64,000 nucleotides of DNA from Halomonas huangheensis (GCF_001431725.1 NZ_CP013106.1:1364001-1428000); one strand, 5' to 3'. Counted from the stretch's first letter, positions 44,860 to 54,136 are shown. Notes: generated by a model not told the origin, from the letters alone. Program-made: numbers and translations.

Positions 44860-45789
44860 ATGCGCCATTTCACCCTCAAGCAGTTGCGCTACTTCACGGT
44901 GGCTGGCGACCTATCCAGTGTTACCCTGGCGGCTAGACAGCTGCATGTTTCTCAGCCATCGATCTCCGCAGCCATTCAGCAGATCGAGGAAGTGACAGGG
45001 CTGCAGTTGTTCGTTCGTCACCATGCCCAGGGACTATCGCTGACGCCGGCTGGTAAGCAGCTCCTTGCACGTGCCAAGCAGCTGTTGCGTGACGCGGATG
45101 GCCTGGAGCAGTTTGCCGTATCATTGGGAGAGGATGTCGCGGGTGAGCTGCGTCTGGTGGCTTTTCCGACCTTTGCTCCGGTTTTTCTGCCGCAGTTGCT
45201 GCGGCGTTATGCCGATGCCTATCCGGCGGTTAGCCTGGCGTGTCACGAGGAAAATCAGGTCGACATCATCAGAGGGCTGAATCAGGGCGAGTATGAGCTG
45301 GCTTTCACCTATGACCTCCAGGTGCCCGCCAATATTGATTTCACTCCGCTACACCGTTTTCCACCCTATGCCGTAGTGGCCGAAGATCATCCCTTGAGCC
45401 AGCGAGAGCAGGTGAGTCTTGCAGAGTTGGTCGAATTCCCGATGGTGTTGCTGGATTGGCCACAGAGCCGTGAATACTTCCTGTCGATCTTCGACATTCA
45501 TGGCTTGAAGCCCCAGGTCGCCTATCGTGCCAAGTCGCTGGATATGATTCGCGGTCTGGTGGCCAATGGTTTTGGCTTTTCGCTGTTCAACACTCCACTG
45601 ACAACCGTCGAGGCATTCGATGGGCGTCGTTTGACGGCGCTGCGGATTGAGGATGAAGCTCGACCACTCTCCATGGGGCTGGCTTCTCTGAAGGGGTTGC
45701 GCCTGAGCCCCGCCGCGGAAGCCATGCGTGAGCTGGCAATGCGCACTGATGTCACCGCAATGGTGGTTGGTCGCAAAAGCGCCGTCTGA
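44860..45789 (+). CDS. LysR-family transcriptional regulator
   Basis: A 309-residue LysR protein. The winged helix spans about residues 3-62 (LKQLRYFTVAGDLSSVTLAA; QLHVSQPSISAAIQQIEE), followed by the two-lobed effector domain (LRLVAFPTFAPVFLPQLL). It diverges from the monooxygenase operon and is co-directional with the aldehyde dehydrogenase operon 290 bases downstream, so it could control either; the T-N11-A dyad on the monooxygenase side favours the former. The effector is unknown. Confidence 0.88.
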   Translation: MRHFTLKQLRYFTVAGDLSSVTLAARQLHVSQPSISAAIQQIEEVTGLQLFVRHHAQGLSLTPAGKQLLARAKQLLRDADGLEQFAVSLGEDVAGELRLVAFPTFAPVFLPQLLRRYADAYPAVSLACHEENQVDIIRGLNQGEYELAFTYDLQVPANIDFTPLHRFPPYAVVAEDHPLSQREQVSLAELVEFPMVLLDWPQSREYFLSIFDIHGLKPQVAYRAKSLDMIRGLVANGFGFSLFNTPLTTVEAFDGRRLTALRIEDEARPLSMGLASLKGLRLSPAAEAMRELAMRTDVTAMVVGRKSAV

Positions 45790-45819
45790 ACTCACTTCAT
45801 CCGGACAGGACGTGCTGTT

Positions 45820-45849
45820 TACCTGCTGACGCGCTGGCGCCAGCAGGTA
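45820..45849 (+). other. Hairpin downstream of LysR
   Basis: TACCTGCTG (45820-45828) and CAGCAGGTA (45841-45849) form a 9-bp stem; the 12-base loop overlaps the palindrome GCTGGCGCCAGC. No T-run follows. It may be a weak or factor-dependent terminator. Further on, the AT-rich stretch to about 45920, including the palindrome CTATTCAATAG (45882-45892), may hold the promoter of the aldehyde dehydrogenase operon. Confidence 0.4.
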
Positions 45850-45973
45850 GCGCTGCGTTCGAATCCTTGCATCATAAAAAACTATTCAATAGCTCACATA
45901 ATTATATTTTAACGATTCAAAGGCTCTGCCTAGTGTGACAGCAACGGGACGGCTGGTTTTATGCTGAGCCGCG

Positions 45974-46063
45974 ATCACAACGACATTCGACATCATCGTG
46001 GTATTTGAAATCACAACGGCATTTGAAATCACAACGGCATTCGACATCACAACAACATTGGAT
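45974..46063. repeat. Tandem repeat, 5 x 18 bp, in front of the PuuC-like gene
   Basis: Five consecutive 18-base units begin ATCACAACGRCATTYGA-like at 45974, 45992, 46010, 46028 and 46046. Units 3 and 4 differ only at their last bases; unit 2 is the most diverged. The array ends 15 bases before the ATG. Because 18 is a multiple of three the units are open in the frame of the gene, which gives an apparent N-terminal extension of repeated FEITTA/FDITTT residues. Confidence 0.95.
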
Positions 46064-46078
46064 AATGGAGTCTCTCTG

Positions 46079-47566
46079 ATGGCTATGCATGATCTTGCAT
46101 ACTGGCGCGACCTTCGCGCTGGCCTTTGTATTCCCACCTCCGCTTTCATCAACGGCCAGGCCACTGACGCCGCCGATCGCAGTACTCTGACAACCTGGAA
46201 TCCCGCTACGGGGGAGGCATTGGGCGAAGTGTCGGCCTGTGGCACAGAAGATATTGAACGTGCCGTATTGGCGGCTCGTCGCAGCTTCGATGATGGAGAG
46301 TGGTCTCGGGCAGCACCGGCAACACGTAAATCCGTGTTGCAGCGGTTGGCAACGCTGATGATGGAGCATCGCGATGAGTTGGCGTTGCTCGAGACGCTGG
46401 ATACCGGTAAACCGATCCGTGATGCCTACCAGCTCGATATCCCCGGTGCCGCTGGGTGTTTTGGTTGGTATGCCGAGGCTGTCGACAAGCTCTATGGAGA
46501 AGTGGCGCCTACGGATGGCGAGAACCTTGCGACCATTACCCGTGAGGCACTGGGAGTGGTAGCCGCAGTAATCCCGTGGAACTTTCCGCTGGACATCACC
46601 GCATGGAAAGTGGCCCCGGCATTGGCCGCGGGCAATAGTGTGATTCTCAAACCTGCGGAGCAGTCGCCCTTGACGGCATTGCGCCTGGCACAGCTGGCCA
46701 GTGAGGCAGGAATTCCGGATGGGGTCTTCAATGTCGTACCGGGCCTTGGGCATGTCGCTGGCCAGGCGTTGGGATTGCATCCGGATGTGGATTGCCTGGC
46801 ATTTACTGGATCCACGGCAACTGGCAAGCGCTTTCTTGAGTACTCATCGCGTTCGAACATGAAGCAGGTATGGCTGGAGTGTGGCGGCAAGAGTCCCAAT
46901 CTGGTTTTTGCCGACAGTGACCTTGATGCCGCGGCGAGTGCGGCGGTGCAGGGGATCTACTTCAACCAGGGAGAGGTCTGTTCGGCGAATTCGAGAATTC
47001 TGGTCCAGCGAGAGATCAAGGATGCCTTCGTTGAGCGCTTTGTCGCCATCGCGTCGCAACTGGTGGTGGGAGATCCGCTGGACCCAGCCACCGATGTGGG
47101 GTCGCTGATTGATGCAGATCATGCCAGCAAGGTGCGGGGCTATATCGCCCTGGGAGTGGAAGAGGGCGCGCATCTTGCGCTGGGGCAGTTGCCTGGTGAT
47201 GACGTGCAGGGAGCATTTGTCGTGCCCACGTTATTCGACAGTGTGACTCCCCAGATGACCATCGCACGGGAAGAGATATTCGGCCCGGTGGCGGCATTGA
47301 TCGAGTTTACGGATGAGAACGAGGCTGTGGCTATTGCCAATGACTCCATCTATGGGCTGGCTGCCTCGGTCTGGACGCGCGACCTGTCCCGCGCTCACCG
47401 AGTCTCGAGACGTTTGCGGGCCGGCACTGTGTCGGTGAATACCGTCGATGCCATTGATTTTACGACGCCGTTTGGCGGCTACAAGCAGTCCGGGTTCGGT
47501 CGTGACCTGTCGCTGCATGCGCTGGACAAGTTCACTCAGCTCAAGACGACCTGGATTCGCCTCTGA
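46079..47566 (+). CDS. puuC: PuuC-like aldehyde dehydrogenase (gamma-glutamyl-gamma-aminobutyraldehyde type)
   Basis: A 495-residue NAD(P)-dependent aldehyde dehydrogenase, the same length as E. coli PuuC and similar from end to end (HDLAYWRDLRAGL; ALLETLDTGKPIRDA; VWTRDLSRAHRVSRRLRAG; GGYKQSGFGRDLSLHALDKF). The catalytic Cys is in FNQGEVCSANSRIL and the general base in WLECGGKSPN. PuuC oxidises gamma-glutamyl-aminobutyraldehyde or related amino-aldehydes in putrescine breakdown. ATG 46079 has GGAG 8 bases before it; an open frame back to 45998 runs through the tandem repeat. It leads a row with an amino-acid permease and an SpuC-type aminotransferase. Confidence 0.85.
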   Translation: MAMHDLAYWRDLRAGLCIPTSAFINGQATDAADRSTLTTWNPATGEALGEVSACGTEDIERAVLAARRSFDDGEWSRAAPATRKSVLQRLATLMMEHRDELALLETLDTGKPIRDAYQLDIPGAAGCFGWYAEAVDKLYGEVAPTDGENLATITREALGVVAAVIPWNFPLDITAWKVAPALAAGNSVILKPAEQSPLTALRLAQLASEAGIPDGVFNVVPGLGHVAGQALGLHPDVDCLAFTGSTATGKRFLEYSSRSNMKQVWLECGGKSPNLVFADSDLDAAASAAVQGIYFNQGEVCSANSRILVQREIKDAFVERFVAIASQLVVGDPLDPATDVGSLIDADHASKVRGYIALGVEEGAHLALGQLPGDDVQGAFVVPTLFDSVTPQMTIAREEIFGPVAALIEFTDENEAVAIANDSIYGLAASVWTRDLSRAHRVSRRLRAGTVSVNTVDAIDFTTPFGGYKQSGFGRDLSLHALDKFTQLKTTWIRL

Positions 47567-47583
47567 CTCATATTTCCAATCCT

Positions 47584-47606
47584 CCCGCTGACGCGATGTC
47601 AGCGGG
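47584..47606 (+). other. Intercistronic hairpin between puuC and the APC permease
   Basis: CCCGCTGAC (47584-47592) and GTCAGCGGG (47598-47606) form a perfect 9-bp stem with a 5-base loop, 17 bases after the puuC stop. No T-run follows. It resembles the other intercistronic hairpins of the window and may tune expression within the operon. Confidence 0.55.
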
Positions 47607-47641
47607 CAATAACCCCCTACAACAACAAGAGGGTCAAGACC

Positions 47642-49054
47642 ATGCAAGATGTCGCATCCAAACCGGCGTCAGCTACGGCTGTCACTGGCAAGCGGGCCAG
47701 GCGTGGCCTGGGGCTCAAGTCTCTGATGGCCGTTGCCGTCGGTCTGGTGGTATCCCAGGGCGTGATGGTAGTGATGCTCCAGGGCGTTGGCATCGCGGGC
47801 GCAGCGTTCGTCGTACCTCTGGCCATCGCCTGGGTTCTGGCATTGTGCTACGCAGCGTCGTTCTCCGAGCTGGCACTGATGGTGCCAAGAGCAGGTAGCC
47901 TGAGTGCTTATACCGAAGTGGCTCTGGGGCACTTTCCGGCAATTCTGTCGGTGTTCTCCGGTTATGTCGTGGTGGCCATGTTTGCGCTTTCCGCTGAATT
48001 GATGCTGGTCAACTATCTGCTCGGTGTCCTGTACCCGGCTATTGAAGGCTCCCAGTACATCGCTTTCGGTATTCTCGCGGTCTTCACCATGCTCAACCTG
48101 TTGGGCATTGATGTGTTCGCCAGGCTGCAGAACGTCCTGGCGTTCGTCATGGTGGTTGCGCTGACGTTGCTCGGTGTCAGTGCACTGAGTGGTGGATTTG
48201 CGCCGCACAGCGTTGAATCCTCCGAGCTGATCGCAGGCTTCAGTCTAGGGGATGGAGCCTTGACGCTGATTGCGCTGGCCATCTGGGGCTATGTCGGAGC
48301 TGAGTTCGTCTGCCCGCTGGTAGGGGAGGCACGCGATCCCGAGCGCAATATCCCACGCTCGATGTATCTGGGACTGACGGTAATTCTTGCGGTCTTTACG
48401 CTCTATTGTCTGGGGGCGCTCTTTTATGTCCCGCGTGACGTGCTGGTTTCGGCTGAATTGCCACACCTGGAATATGCCAGAGCTGCTTTCGGTGGGTCGG
48501 GAACCTTCCTGCTGGCAGTAGCGGCAGTGACCGCAACCTGCAGCACCGTCAACACCTCATTGGCTGCGGTGCCTCGCATGCTGCAAGGGATGGCCGAGCA
48601 AGGCCAGGCCTTTCCCATGCTGGGATGGCTGACCCGTGCCACCCGCGTGCCTTGGGTTGCGGTGCTGTTTGTCGCCGGTGTGACGGGACTCCCCTTGCTG
48701 ATCTGGGGCAACGATCCGAGCACAGTGGGCCTGTTGCTGATCTCAGCGGCCATTGCCTGGTTGATCGCCTATGTCATTGCGCACGTCAATGTCATTGCGC
48801 TGCGTTTCCGTTATCCCGACGCCAGGCGCCCCTATCGCGCTCCTTTCTATCCGCTGCCACAACTGATCGGCATCGCCGGCATGGTCTACGCCATCGTCTA
48901 TGCCTCTCCAGCGCCGGAATTGACCCACAAGATATTCCTCAACGCTGGAGTGGTGCTGGGCCTGGTCAGTGTTGTTGCTGTGGTCTGGATCAAGCTGGTC
49001 ATGCGTAAGCCACTGTTCCGGCCTGAACCTCTCAATGAAATCACCAACCCTTGA
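47642..49054 (+). CDS. APC-family amino acid/polyamine permease
   Basis: A 470-residue membrane protein with about 12 helices. LGLKSLMAVAVGLVVSQGVM, then PRAGSLSAYTEVALG and VGEARDPERNIPRSMYLGL, are standard APC segments. Gene context (PuuC-like dehydrogenase before, SpuC-like aminotransferase after) suggests import of a diamine, polyamine or amino acid. It starts 75 bases after puuC and ends 57 bases before the aminotransferase. Confidence 0.88.
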   Translation: MQDVASKPASATAVTGKRARRGLGLKSLMAVAVGLVVSQGVMVVMLQGVGIAGAAFVVPLAIAWVLALCYAASFSELALMVPRAGSLSAYTEVALGHFPAILSVFSGYVVVAMFALSAELMLVNYLLGVLYPAIEGSQYIAFGILAVFTMLNLLGIDVFARLQNVLAFVMVVALTLLGVSALSGGFAPHSVESSELIAGFSLGDGALTLIALAIWGYVGAEFVCPLVGEARDPERNIPRSMYLGLTVILAVFTLYCLGALFYVPRDVLVSAELPHLEYARAAFGGSGTFLLAVAAVTATCSTVNTSLAAVPRMLQGMAEQGQAFPMLGWLTRATRVPWVAVLFVAGVTGLPLLIWGNDPSTVGLLLISAAIAWLIAYVIAHVNVIALRFRYPDARRPYRAPFYPLPQLIGIAGMVYAIVYASPAPELTHKIFLNAGVVLGLVSVVAVVWIKLVMRKPLFRPEPLNEITNP

Positions 49055-49111
49055 TGTCGGCACCTCGAGGCCGGCCTCGCGGTGTGTCTCACAACCTGAA
49101 GGAGAATCACA

Positions 49112-50521
49112 ATGACCAGTCAGAACGTTGGCACCAATCTCGAGAAGCAGGAAATCTGGCAGAAGGATCGGGATCATTTCGTGCACCCCTGGACCGACTT
49201 TTCCACGTTCAAGGAGAGTGGCTCCATGGTCTTGCGCCAGGCCGACGGTGTGTCCGTACAGGATGCTGATGGCAAACGCTATCTGGATGGCATTGGTGGA
49301 CTGTGGTGCGTGAACATTGGCTATGGCCGTGAGGAGATTGCTGAGGCGGTAGCCGAGCAGATTCGTGATATTCCCTACTTCTCGACGTTTGGTCACCACA
49401 CTACCGCACCCGCCGCTCGCCTGGCGGCTAAACTCGCGGATCTGGCGCCGGGGGATCTCAATCACGTCTTTTATGGTTGCGGCGGGTCCGTGGCCAACGA
49501 TACGGCTGTGCGCTTGATTCATTTCTATTTCAATCAGCTTGGCAAGACCAGCAAGAAGCAGATCATCTCGCGCATCGATGGTTATCACGGCAGTACTTAC
49601 ATGGCGATGTCGATTACCGGGGTCGAGTTCGACCATATCGGCTTCGATATCGATCGCCAGTTGGTCCATCACATTTCCTGCCCCAACCCCTATCGTCGCC
49701 AGGAAGGACAGAGCCTGGAGGCATTCTGTGACGAGAAGGTGCAGGAGCTTGAGGAGAAGATTCTCGAGTTGGGTCCGGACAATGTCGCAGCATTCTTCGC
49801 TGAACCGATCATGGGTGCCGGCGGGGTCATCGTGCCGCCCGAGGGATATCACCGCAAGACGCTGGCAGTGTGCCGCAAGTATGACGTTCTCTACGTCTCC
49901 GATGAGGTGGTCACCGCCTTCGGACGGCTTGGGCACATGTTTGCGTCGCAGGATGAGTTCGGGATTGTTCCGGATATCATCACCTGTGCCAAGGGACTGA
50001 CGTCCGGCTACCTGCCCCTGGGGGCAACGATCTTCTCCGATCGTATCTATGAGGTGATCAGCCGGCCCCAGGCGGAAGGCGCGCTCTTCACCCATGGATT
50101 TACCTACTCGGGGCATCCCGTCAGCTGTGCCGCAGGGCTCAAGAACATCGAGATCATGGAGCGAGAGGCTATCTGCGATCACGTCAAGGATGTGGGAGAC
50201 TACTTTGAACGACGTCTCCATGAGCTGGAAGATCTGCAGATTGTCGGCGATGTGCGTGGTCGAAAATTCATGATGTGTCTGGAGAATGTGGCCGACAAGG
50301 CGACCCGGAAGTTGATCGATCCCGAGGCGAAGATCGGCAACCGGATCGCGGATGAGTGCCAGAAGCGTGGTTTGATCGTGCGTCCTCTGGCGCACATGAA
50401 CATTCTCTCGCCGACGTTGATCCTCTCACGAGACGATGTCGACTTCGTGGTGCAGACATTGCGCGACAGCATCGAGGCAGCCACCGAGTCGCTCAAGGTG
50501 GACGGCTATCTGCCACGCTAA
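49112..50521 (+). CDS. Class III omega-aminotransferase, SpuC-like
   Basis: A 469-residue PLP enzyme. HPWTDFSTFKESGSMVL and LDGIGGLWCVNIGYGREEI align with putrescine:pyruvate and omega-amino-acid:pyruvate aminotransferases. The segment YGCGGSVANDTAVRL has the PLP phosphate-binding region, SDEVVTAFGRLG the ring-nitrogen Asp, and AKGLTSGYLPLG the PLP lysine. It would remove the terminal amino group of a diamine or omega-amino acid to give an aldehyde for the PuuC-like dehydrogenase. An arrangement of aminotransferase, dehydrogenase and permease is typical of polyamine use. A perfect-stem terminator follows directly. Confidence 0.87.
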   Translation: MTSQNVGTNLEKQEIWQKDRDHFVHPWTDFSTFKESGSMVLRQADGVSVQDADGKRYLDGIGGLWCVNIGYGREEIAEAVAEQIRDIPYFSTFGHHTTAPAARLAAKLADLAPGDLNHVFYGCGGSVANDTAVRLIHFYFNQLGKTSKKQIISRIDGYHGSTYMAMSITGVEFDHIGFDIDRQLVHHISCPNPYRRQEGQSLEAFCDEKVQELEEKILELGPDNVAAFFAEPIMGAGGVIVPPEGYHRKTLAVCRKYDVLYVSDEVVTAFGRLGHMFASQDEFGIVPDIITCAKGLTSGYLPLGATIFSDRIYEVISRPQAEGALFTHGFTYSGHPVSCAAGLKNIEIMEREAICDHVKDVGDYFERRLHELEDLQIVGDVRGRKFMMCLENVADKATRKLIDPEAKIGNRIADECQKRGLIVRPLAHMNILSPTLILSRDDVDFVVQTLRDSIEAATESLKVDGYLPR

Positions 50522-50524
50522 GGC

Positions 50525-50562
50525 CATGCCCCCGACTCGAGGAGTCGGGGGCATGCTTCTCG
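50525..50562 (+). terminator. Intrinsic terminator of the puuC operon
   Basis: CATGCCCCCGACTC (50525-50538) and GAGTCGGGGGCATG (50542-50555) form a perfect 14-bp stem with a 3-base loop, followed by CTTCTCG. The T-run is weak but the stem is very stable and starts 3 bases after the stop codon. Confidence 0.8.
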
Positions 50563-51025
50563 CCTCGGTAAATGGCGGCACTGGGGTTAATGAAACCGAT
50601 CCATGAAATGGGTTTCTGAAACAATCATTGAATAGCCAAGGCAGCTTTAGGCAACGGTAGCGCGACGGCCTTGTGGTTTATCACCCCGGCATCCTTCTGA
50701 ACGACTACTGACGTTCAACCCTCAGTATCTCCACGCCTTGATCTTCGATACCGCCTTGCTGACGGAGCGGTCGATGAGGTTTGGTTGCTTTCTATTCGAT
50801 ACAGCATCCTTTCTGCACAGGCACGTCTGCCTTGCCTGATCTTGTCCTCGCTGGCGTTCCTCCTGGACCTAGGTATAGGTAACGTCACTTGGCCTATGTA
50901 TATATAGTGTCTATCTGTTGTATATAACAGGTGAGCAGAAGTATTCTCGTGCTTGAGGGGGCAGGGACGGCAGAAAGATGCCCCGGACAGGTTGCCGTTG
51001 CGATGACTCTGCGAGGTGTAACTCC
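50563..51025. other. Intergenic region upstream of malonyl-CoA decarboxylase
   Basis: About 460 bases with no recognised gene; the long minus-strand open frame here overlaps the decarboxylase start and has no known domain. The AT-rich segment 50896-50930 includes a near-palindrome (50915-50930) and probably the promoter. Confidence 0.5.
50915..50930. promoter_or_regulatory. Near-palindrome, possible operator of the malonate genes
   Basis: CTGTTGTATATAACAG is a 14/16 palindrome about 95 bases before the decarboxylase start. It resembles the TTGTATA-type dyads bound by malonate regulators of the MatR/GntR kind. No such regulator is encoded beside the cluster. Confidence 0.45.
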
Positions 51026-52390
51026 ATGAACATGAATATGAAGTTTCTTCAGGACCTGCTGTCGCGAGTATCCAGCAGGGCTCGAGATCACGATGTCGGG
51101 GGGAGGGGCCGTACCAGCAAGAGTGGCAGCTCACCATTATTCCAACTGAGTGCCGCCTGCCATGCCTTGATGAATAGTGGTGGCGAAGCGTCGCGTATTC
51201 TCGTCGCGCAACGGGCACTCGAGCATTATGCCCAGTTGGATGCGCAGGATCGGGTAGCGTTCTTCACCTTGTTGGCCGAGGAATATGCCGCGGACTCCGA
51301 GGCTGTACACCTCGCCTATGCCGCGTATCGGGATGAGGAAAGCAATGCCAACCTGGAACGGCTGTTCACGGCATGTGAGCCCGCTCGCCAGAATCTGTTG
51401 CGGCGTCTCAACCTATGCCCAGGTGGGACTTTTGAGCTGGTCAAGATGCGCGCCGATCTGTTGGGACTGCTCAAGGAACATCCCGAACTGGCGCCGTTGG
51501 ATGCCGATTTCGCCCACTTGTTTTCCTCCTGGTTCAATCGTGGCTTTCTGGTGCTGGAGAGTATCGACTGGAATACCCCGGCTGCAGTGTTGGAGAAGGT
51601 TATTCAGTACGAGGCGGTACACGAGATTCATGACTGGGAAGACTTGCGTCGTCGCCTCGGGCCTCAGGACCGACGCTGCTATGCCTTCTTTCATCCCGCA
51701 ACCGGCGATGAGCCGCTGATCTTTGTCGAAGTTGCCTTGTGCCGCGGGATTCCCGACAACATCCAGAGCATTCTGGCGTCGACGGAGGAGCTGGATGCCA
51801 ATGATGCAGACACGGCGGTGTTCTACAGCATCAGCAATTGTCAGCGTGGTCTGAAAGGCGTCTCTTTCGGTAACTTCCTGATCAAGCAGGTGGTGCAGGA
51901 ACTGAAACGTGAACTGCCCAACCTCCGGGAATTCGTCACTCTATCTCCGGTGCCGGGCTTCGCGGCCTGGCTTTCCAGTGCGCGCAGTGCAGGGCAGGTC
52001 AAGCTGTCCCCACATGCCGAGTCAGCACTCGAGGAGGGTGCCTGGCAGGAAAACGAGGAAAGCCGTAAGACCCTTGCTGGGGAGCTGATGCCATTGGCGG
52101 CCCATTACTTCCTCGAAGCGAAGCATCGCAGTGGTCAGCCACTCGACCCGGTGGCGCGCTTTCATCTTGGCAATGGTGCCAGTCTGCACCGCATGAACTG
52201 GCCTGGAGACACCTCCACCAAGGGGCTGAAGCAGGCGCATGGCCTGATGGTCAATTACCGCTACCAGATCGACCAGATCGAACAGAACCATGAAGCCTAC
52301 AGCCGTGAAAGCAGCATCATCTGCTCCTCCGAAATTCGCCGTATGGCGGCAAAACAGAAACCACGTAGCCAGCAGAAGGCGGATGCCTGA
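51026..52390 (+). CDS. Malonyl-CoA decarboxylase
   Basis: A 454-residue protein with the two-domain layout of malonyl-CoA decarboxylase: an N-terminal helical dimerisation domain (about 30-150) and a C-terminal GNAT-like catalytic domain. The active-site LSPVPGF (Ser) and FHLGNGA (His) segments are present. It converts malonyl-CoA to acetyl-CoA and CO2. ATG 51026 is the most upstream of three Met codons close together (also 51032 and 51038) after GAGG; the exact start is uncertain. It is followed after 41 bases by malonyl-CoA synthetase, which makes its substrate. Confidence 0.92.
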   Translation: MNMNMKFLQDLLSRVSSRARDHDVGGRGRTSKSGSSPLFQLSAACHALMNSGGEASRILVAQRALEHYAQLDAQDRVAFFTLLAEEYAADSEAVHLAYAAYRDEESNANLERLFTACEPARQNLLRRLNLCPGGTFELVKMRADLLGLLKEHPELAPLDADFAHLFSSWFNRGFLVLESIDWNTPAAVLEKVIQYEAVHEIHDWEDLRRRLGPQDRRCYAFFHPATGDEPLIFVEVALCRGIPDNIQSILASTEELDANDADTAVFYSISNCQRGLKGVSFGNFLIKQVVQELKRELPNLREFVTLSPVPGFAAWLSSARSAGQVKLSPHAESALEEGAWQENEESRKTLAGELMPLAAHYFLEAKHRSGQPLDPVARFHLGNGASLHRMNWPGDTSTKGLKQAHGLMVNYRYQIDQIEQNHEAYSRESSIICSSEIRRMAAKQKPRSQQKADA

Positions 52391-52431
52391 GGGCGGCGTA
52401 TTCCTTGTTCACTTCCACCAGAGAGAACGTC

Positions 52432-53970
52432 ATGAATCATAATCTCTATCTGCAGTTTCTTCCGCATTTTGAGCGACAGCCGGACAAGGTACTGATCGAC
52501 ACTCCTGAAGGTGCTGAATATCGCTATGCGGATGTATTGACAACATCACAGCGGCTGGCGTCCGTGCTGTCCGAATTGGGAGTGCAGCCGGGTGACCGGG
52601 TGGCGGTACAGGTCGACAAGAGTCCGCAGGTGGTGATGCTGTATCTCGCCTGCCTGCAGGTAGGCGCGGTATATCTGCCGCTGAATACCGGTTACACCGA
52701 CGCCGAAATCGACTATTTCCTTGGTGATGCCGAGCCGCAGCTTTATGTCTGCACGCCGGAAAACCTCGCCCATGCCCAGCGTTTCAGTCAGCAGGGCAGA
52801 GTCGTTCATGTGGAGAGCCTTGGTACTGCCAGTGATGGCACGCTGATGGATCAGGCTCAGTCGTTGGCGGCGACCTCTGATGTCGCACAGGTCGAGGCCA
52901 ATGACCTGGCGGCGATTCTCTATACCTCCGGGACCACTGGACGTGCCAAGGGGGCGATGCTCAGCCACGCCAACCTGGCGTCGAACAGCCGCTCGCTGGT
53001 TGAGGCCTGGCATTACACTGCTGATGACCACCTGCTGCATGCCTTGCCGATCTTCCACACCCATGGGCTTTTCGTCGCTTGTAACGTCACGCTGACGGCT
53101 GGCGCCTCGATGACTTTCCTGTCGCGCCTGGATGTCGACAAGCTGCTGGATGGCATGCCGAGCGCCACAGTGTTGATGGGCGTGCCGACCTTCTATACCC
53201 GTCTATTGCAGTCGCCACAGCTGGATCGTGATGCGGTGCACAACATGCGTCTGTTTGTGTCCGGCTCTGCACCGCTGCTGGCCGAAACTCATGATGAGTT
53301 CCACCAGCGTACTGGTCACGCCATTCTTGAGCGTTACGGCATGACCGAAACCAACATGAACACTTCCAACCCCTACGAAGGCGCGCGTTGTCCGGGCACT
53401 GTCGGTATGCCGCTGCCTGGAGTGGAAGTGCGTATCTCGGATCGTGAGACCGGCGTGGCGTTGTCCCAGGGTGAAACGGGAATGGTCGAGGTGCGTGGCC
53501 CCAATGTCTTCCAGGGCTATTGGCGCATGCCGGAAAAGACCAAATCCGAGTTTCGTGATGATGGCTTCTTCATTACCGGAGACCTTGGACGCATTGATGA
53601 ACAGGGTTACCTGCAGATTGTCGGGCGTGACAAGGACCTGGTGATTTCTGGTGGTTACAACGTCTACCCCAAGGAAATCGAGCAACTGATCGATGATCTG
53701 CCTCAGGTACTGGAATCTGCGGTCATCGGCGTGACTCATCCCGATCTGGGGGAGGGCGTCACGGCGGTGGTGGTACTGAAGAGCGGTGAGAGCCTCAGCG
53801 GTGACGAGATCATTGCCGGCCTTCAAGGCCATCTGGCGCGCTACAAGCAACCGCGCCGGGTGTTCTTCGTCGACAGCCTGCCGCGGAATGTGATGGGCAA
53901 GGTGCAGAAGAATCAACTGCGTGCCACCTACGCCGATATCTATCAACACAAGGAAGCCACCGACGCCTGA
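52432..53970 (+). CDS. matB: Malonyl-CoA synthetase
   Basis: A 512-residue ANL-superfamily ligase. The AMP-binding P-loop is ILYTSGTTGRAKGAMLSHAN, the A5 motif ERYGMTETNMNTSNP, the A7 Asp in ITGDLGRID and the A8 hinge GRDKDLVISGG, and the catalytic Lys in NVMGKVQKNQL. These and the length match MatB, which joins malonate to CoA with ATP. Its product feeds the decarboxylase gene just upstream. The ATG at 52432 gives the usual N-terminus (MNHNLYLQF). Confidence 0.92.
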   Translation: MNHNLYLQFLPHFERQPDKVLIDTPEGAEYRYADVLTTSQRLASVLSELGVQPGDRVAVQVDKSPQVVMLYLACLQVGAVYLPLNTGYTDAEIDYFLGDAEPQLYVCTPENLAHAQRFSQQGRVVHVESLGTASDGTLMDQAQSLAATSDVAQVEANDLAAILYTSGTTGRAKGAMLSHANLASNSRSLVEAWHYTADDHLLHALPIFHTHGLFVACNVTLTAGASMTFLSRLDVDKLLDGMPSATVLMGVPTFYTRLLQSPQLDRDAVHNMRLFVSGSAPLLAETHDEFHQRTGHAILERYGMTETNMNTSNPYEGARCPGTVGMPLPGVEVRISDRETGVALSQGETGMVEVRGPNVFQGYWRMPEKTKSEFRDDGFFITGDLGRIDEQGYLQIVGRDKDLVISGGYNVYPKEIEQLIDDLPQVLESAVIGVTHPDLGEGVTAVVVLKSGESLSGDEIIAGLQGHLARYKQPRRVFFVDSLPRNVMGKVQKNQLRATYADIYQHKEATDA

Positions 53971-54019
53971 TCTGGAACACCCGTAGAGGGCATATCCATA
54001 ACAAGCACGCCAGCGCGCT

Positions 54020-54064
54020 TCTACAGCAGACATGTCTACAGAAAACATGTCTACAGCAAACATG
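54020..54064. repeat. Tandem repeat, 3 x 15 bp, before madL
   Basis: Three units start TCTACAG at 54020, 54035 and 54050 and end in ACATG (TCTACAGCAGACATG, TCTACAGAAAACATG, TCTACAGCAAACATG), differing at one or two positions. The array occupies the gap between matB and madL and ends 73 bases before the madL start. Confidence 0.95.
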
Positions 54065-54136
54065 GCCGCGCGCAATGTATCAACACGAAGCTTGATCACG
54101 ATATTTCCAACACAATGATAATAGCGAGAAGTGACC

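Noticed and set aside
45974..46063. Possible CRISPR array
   Set aside because: The 18-bp units are directly adjacent with no spacers, and no cas genes are present; it is a simple tandem repeat. The same holds for the other four arrays.
45998..46078. Upstream extension of the PuuC-like protein through the repeat
   Set aside because: The 46079 ATG has a clear ribosome site and gives exactly the PuuC length; the extension consists only of repeat-encoded residues.
48743..50395. 550-codon open frame on the minus strand, opposite the APC and aminotransferase genes
   Set aside because: It is antisense to two clear genes, shows no domain, and its long open state follows from codon bias of the real genes.
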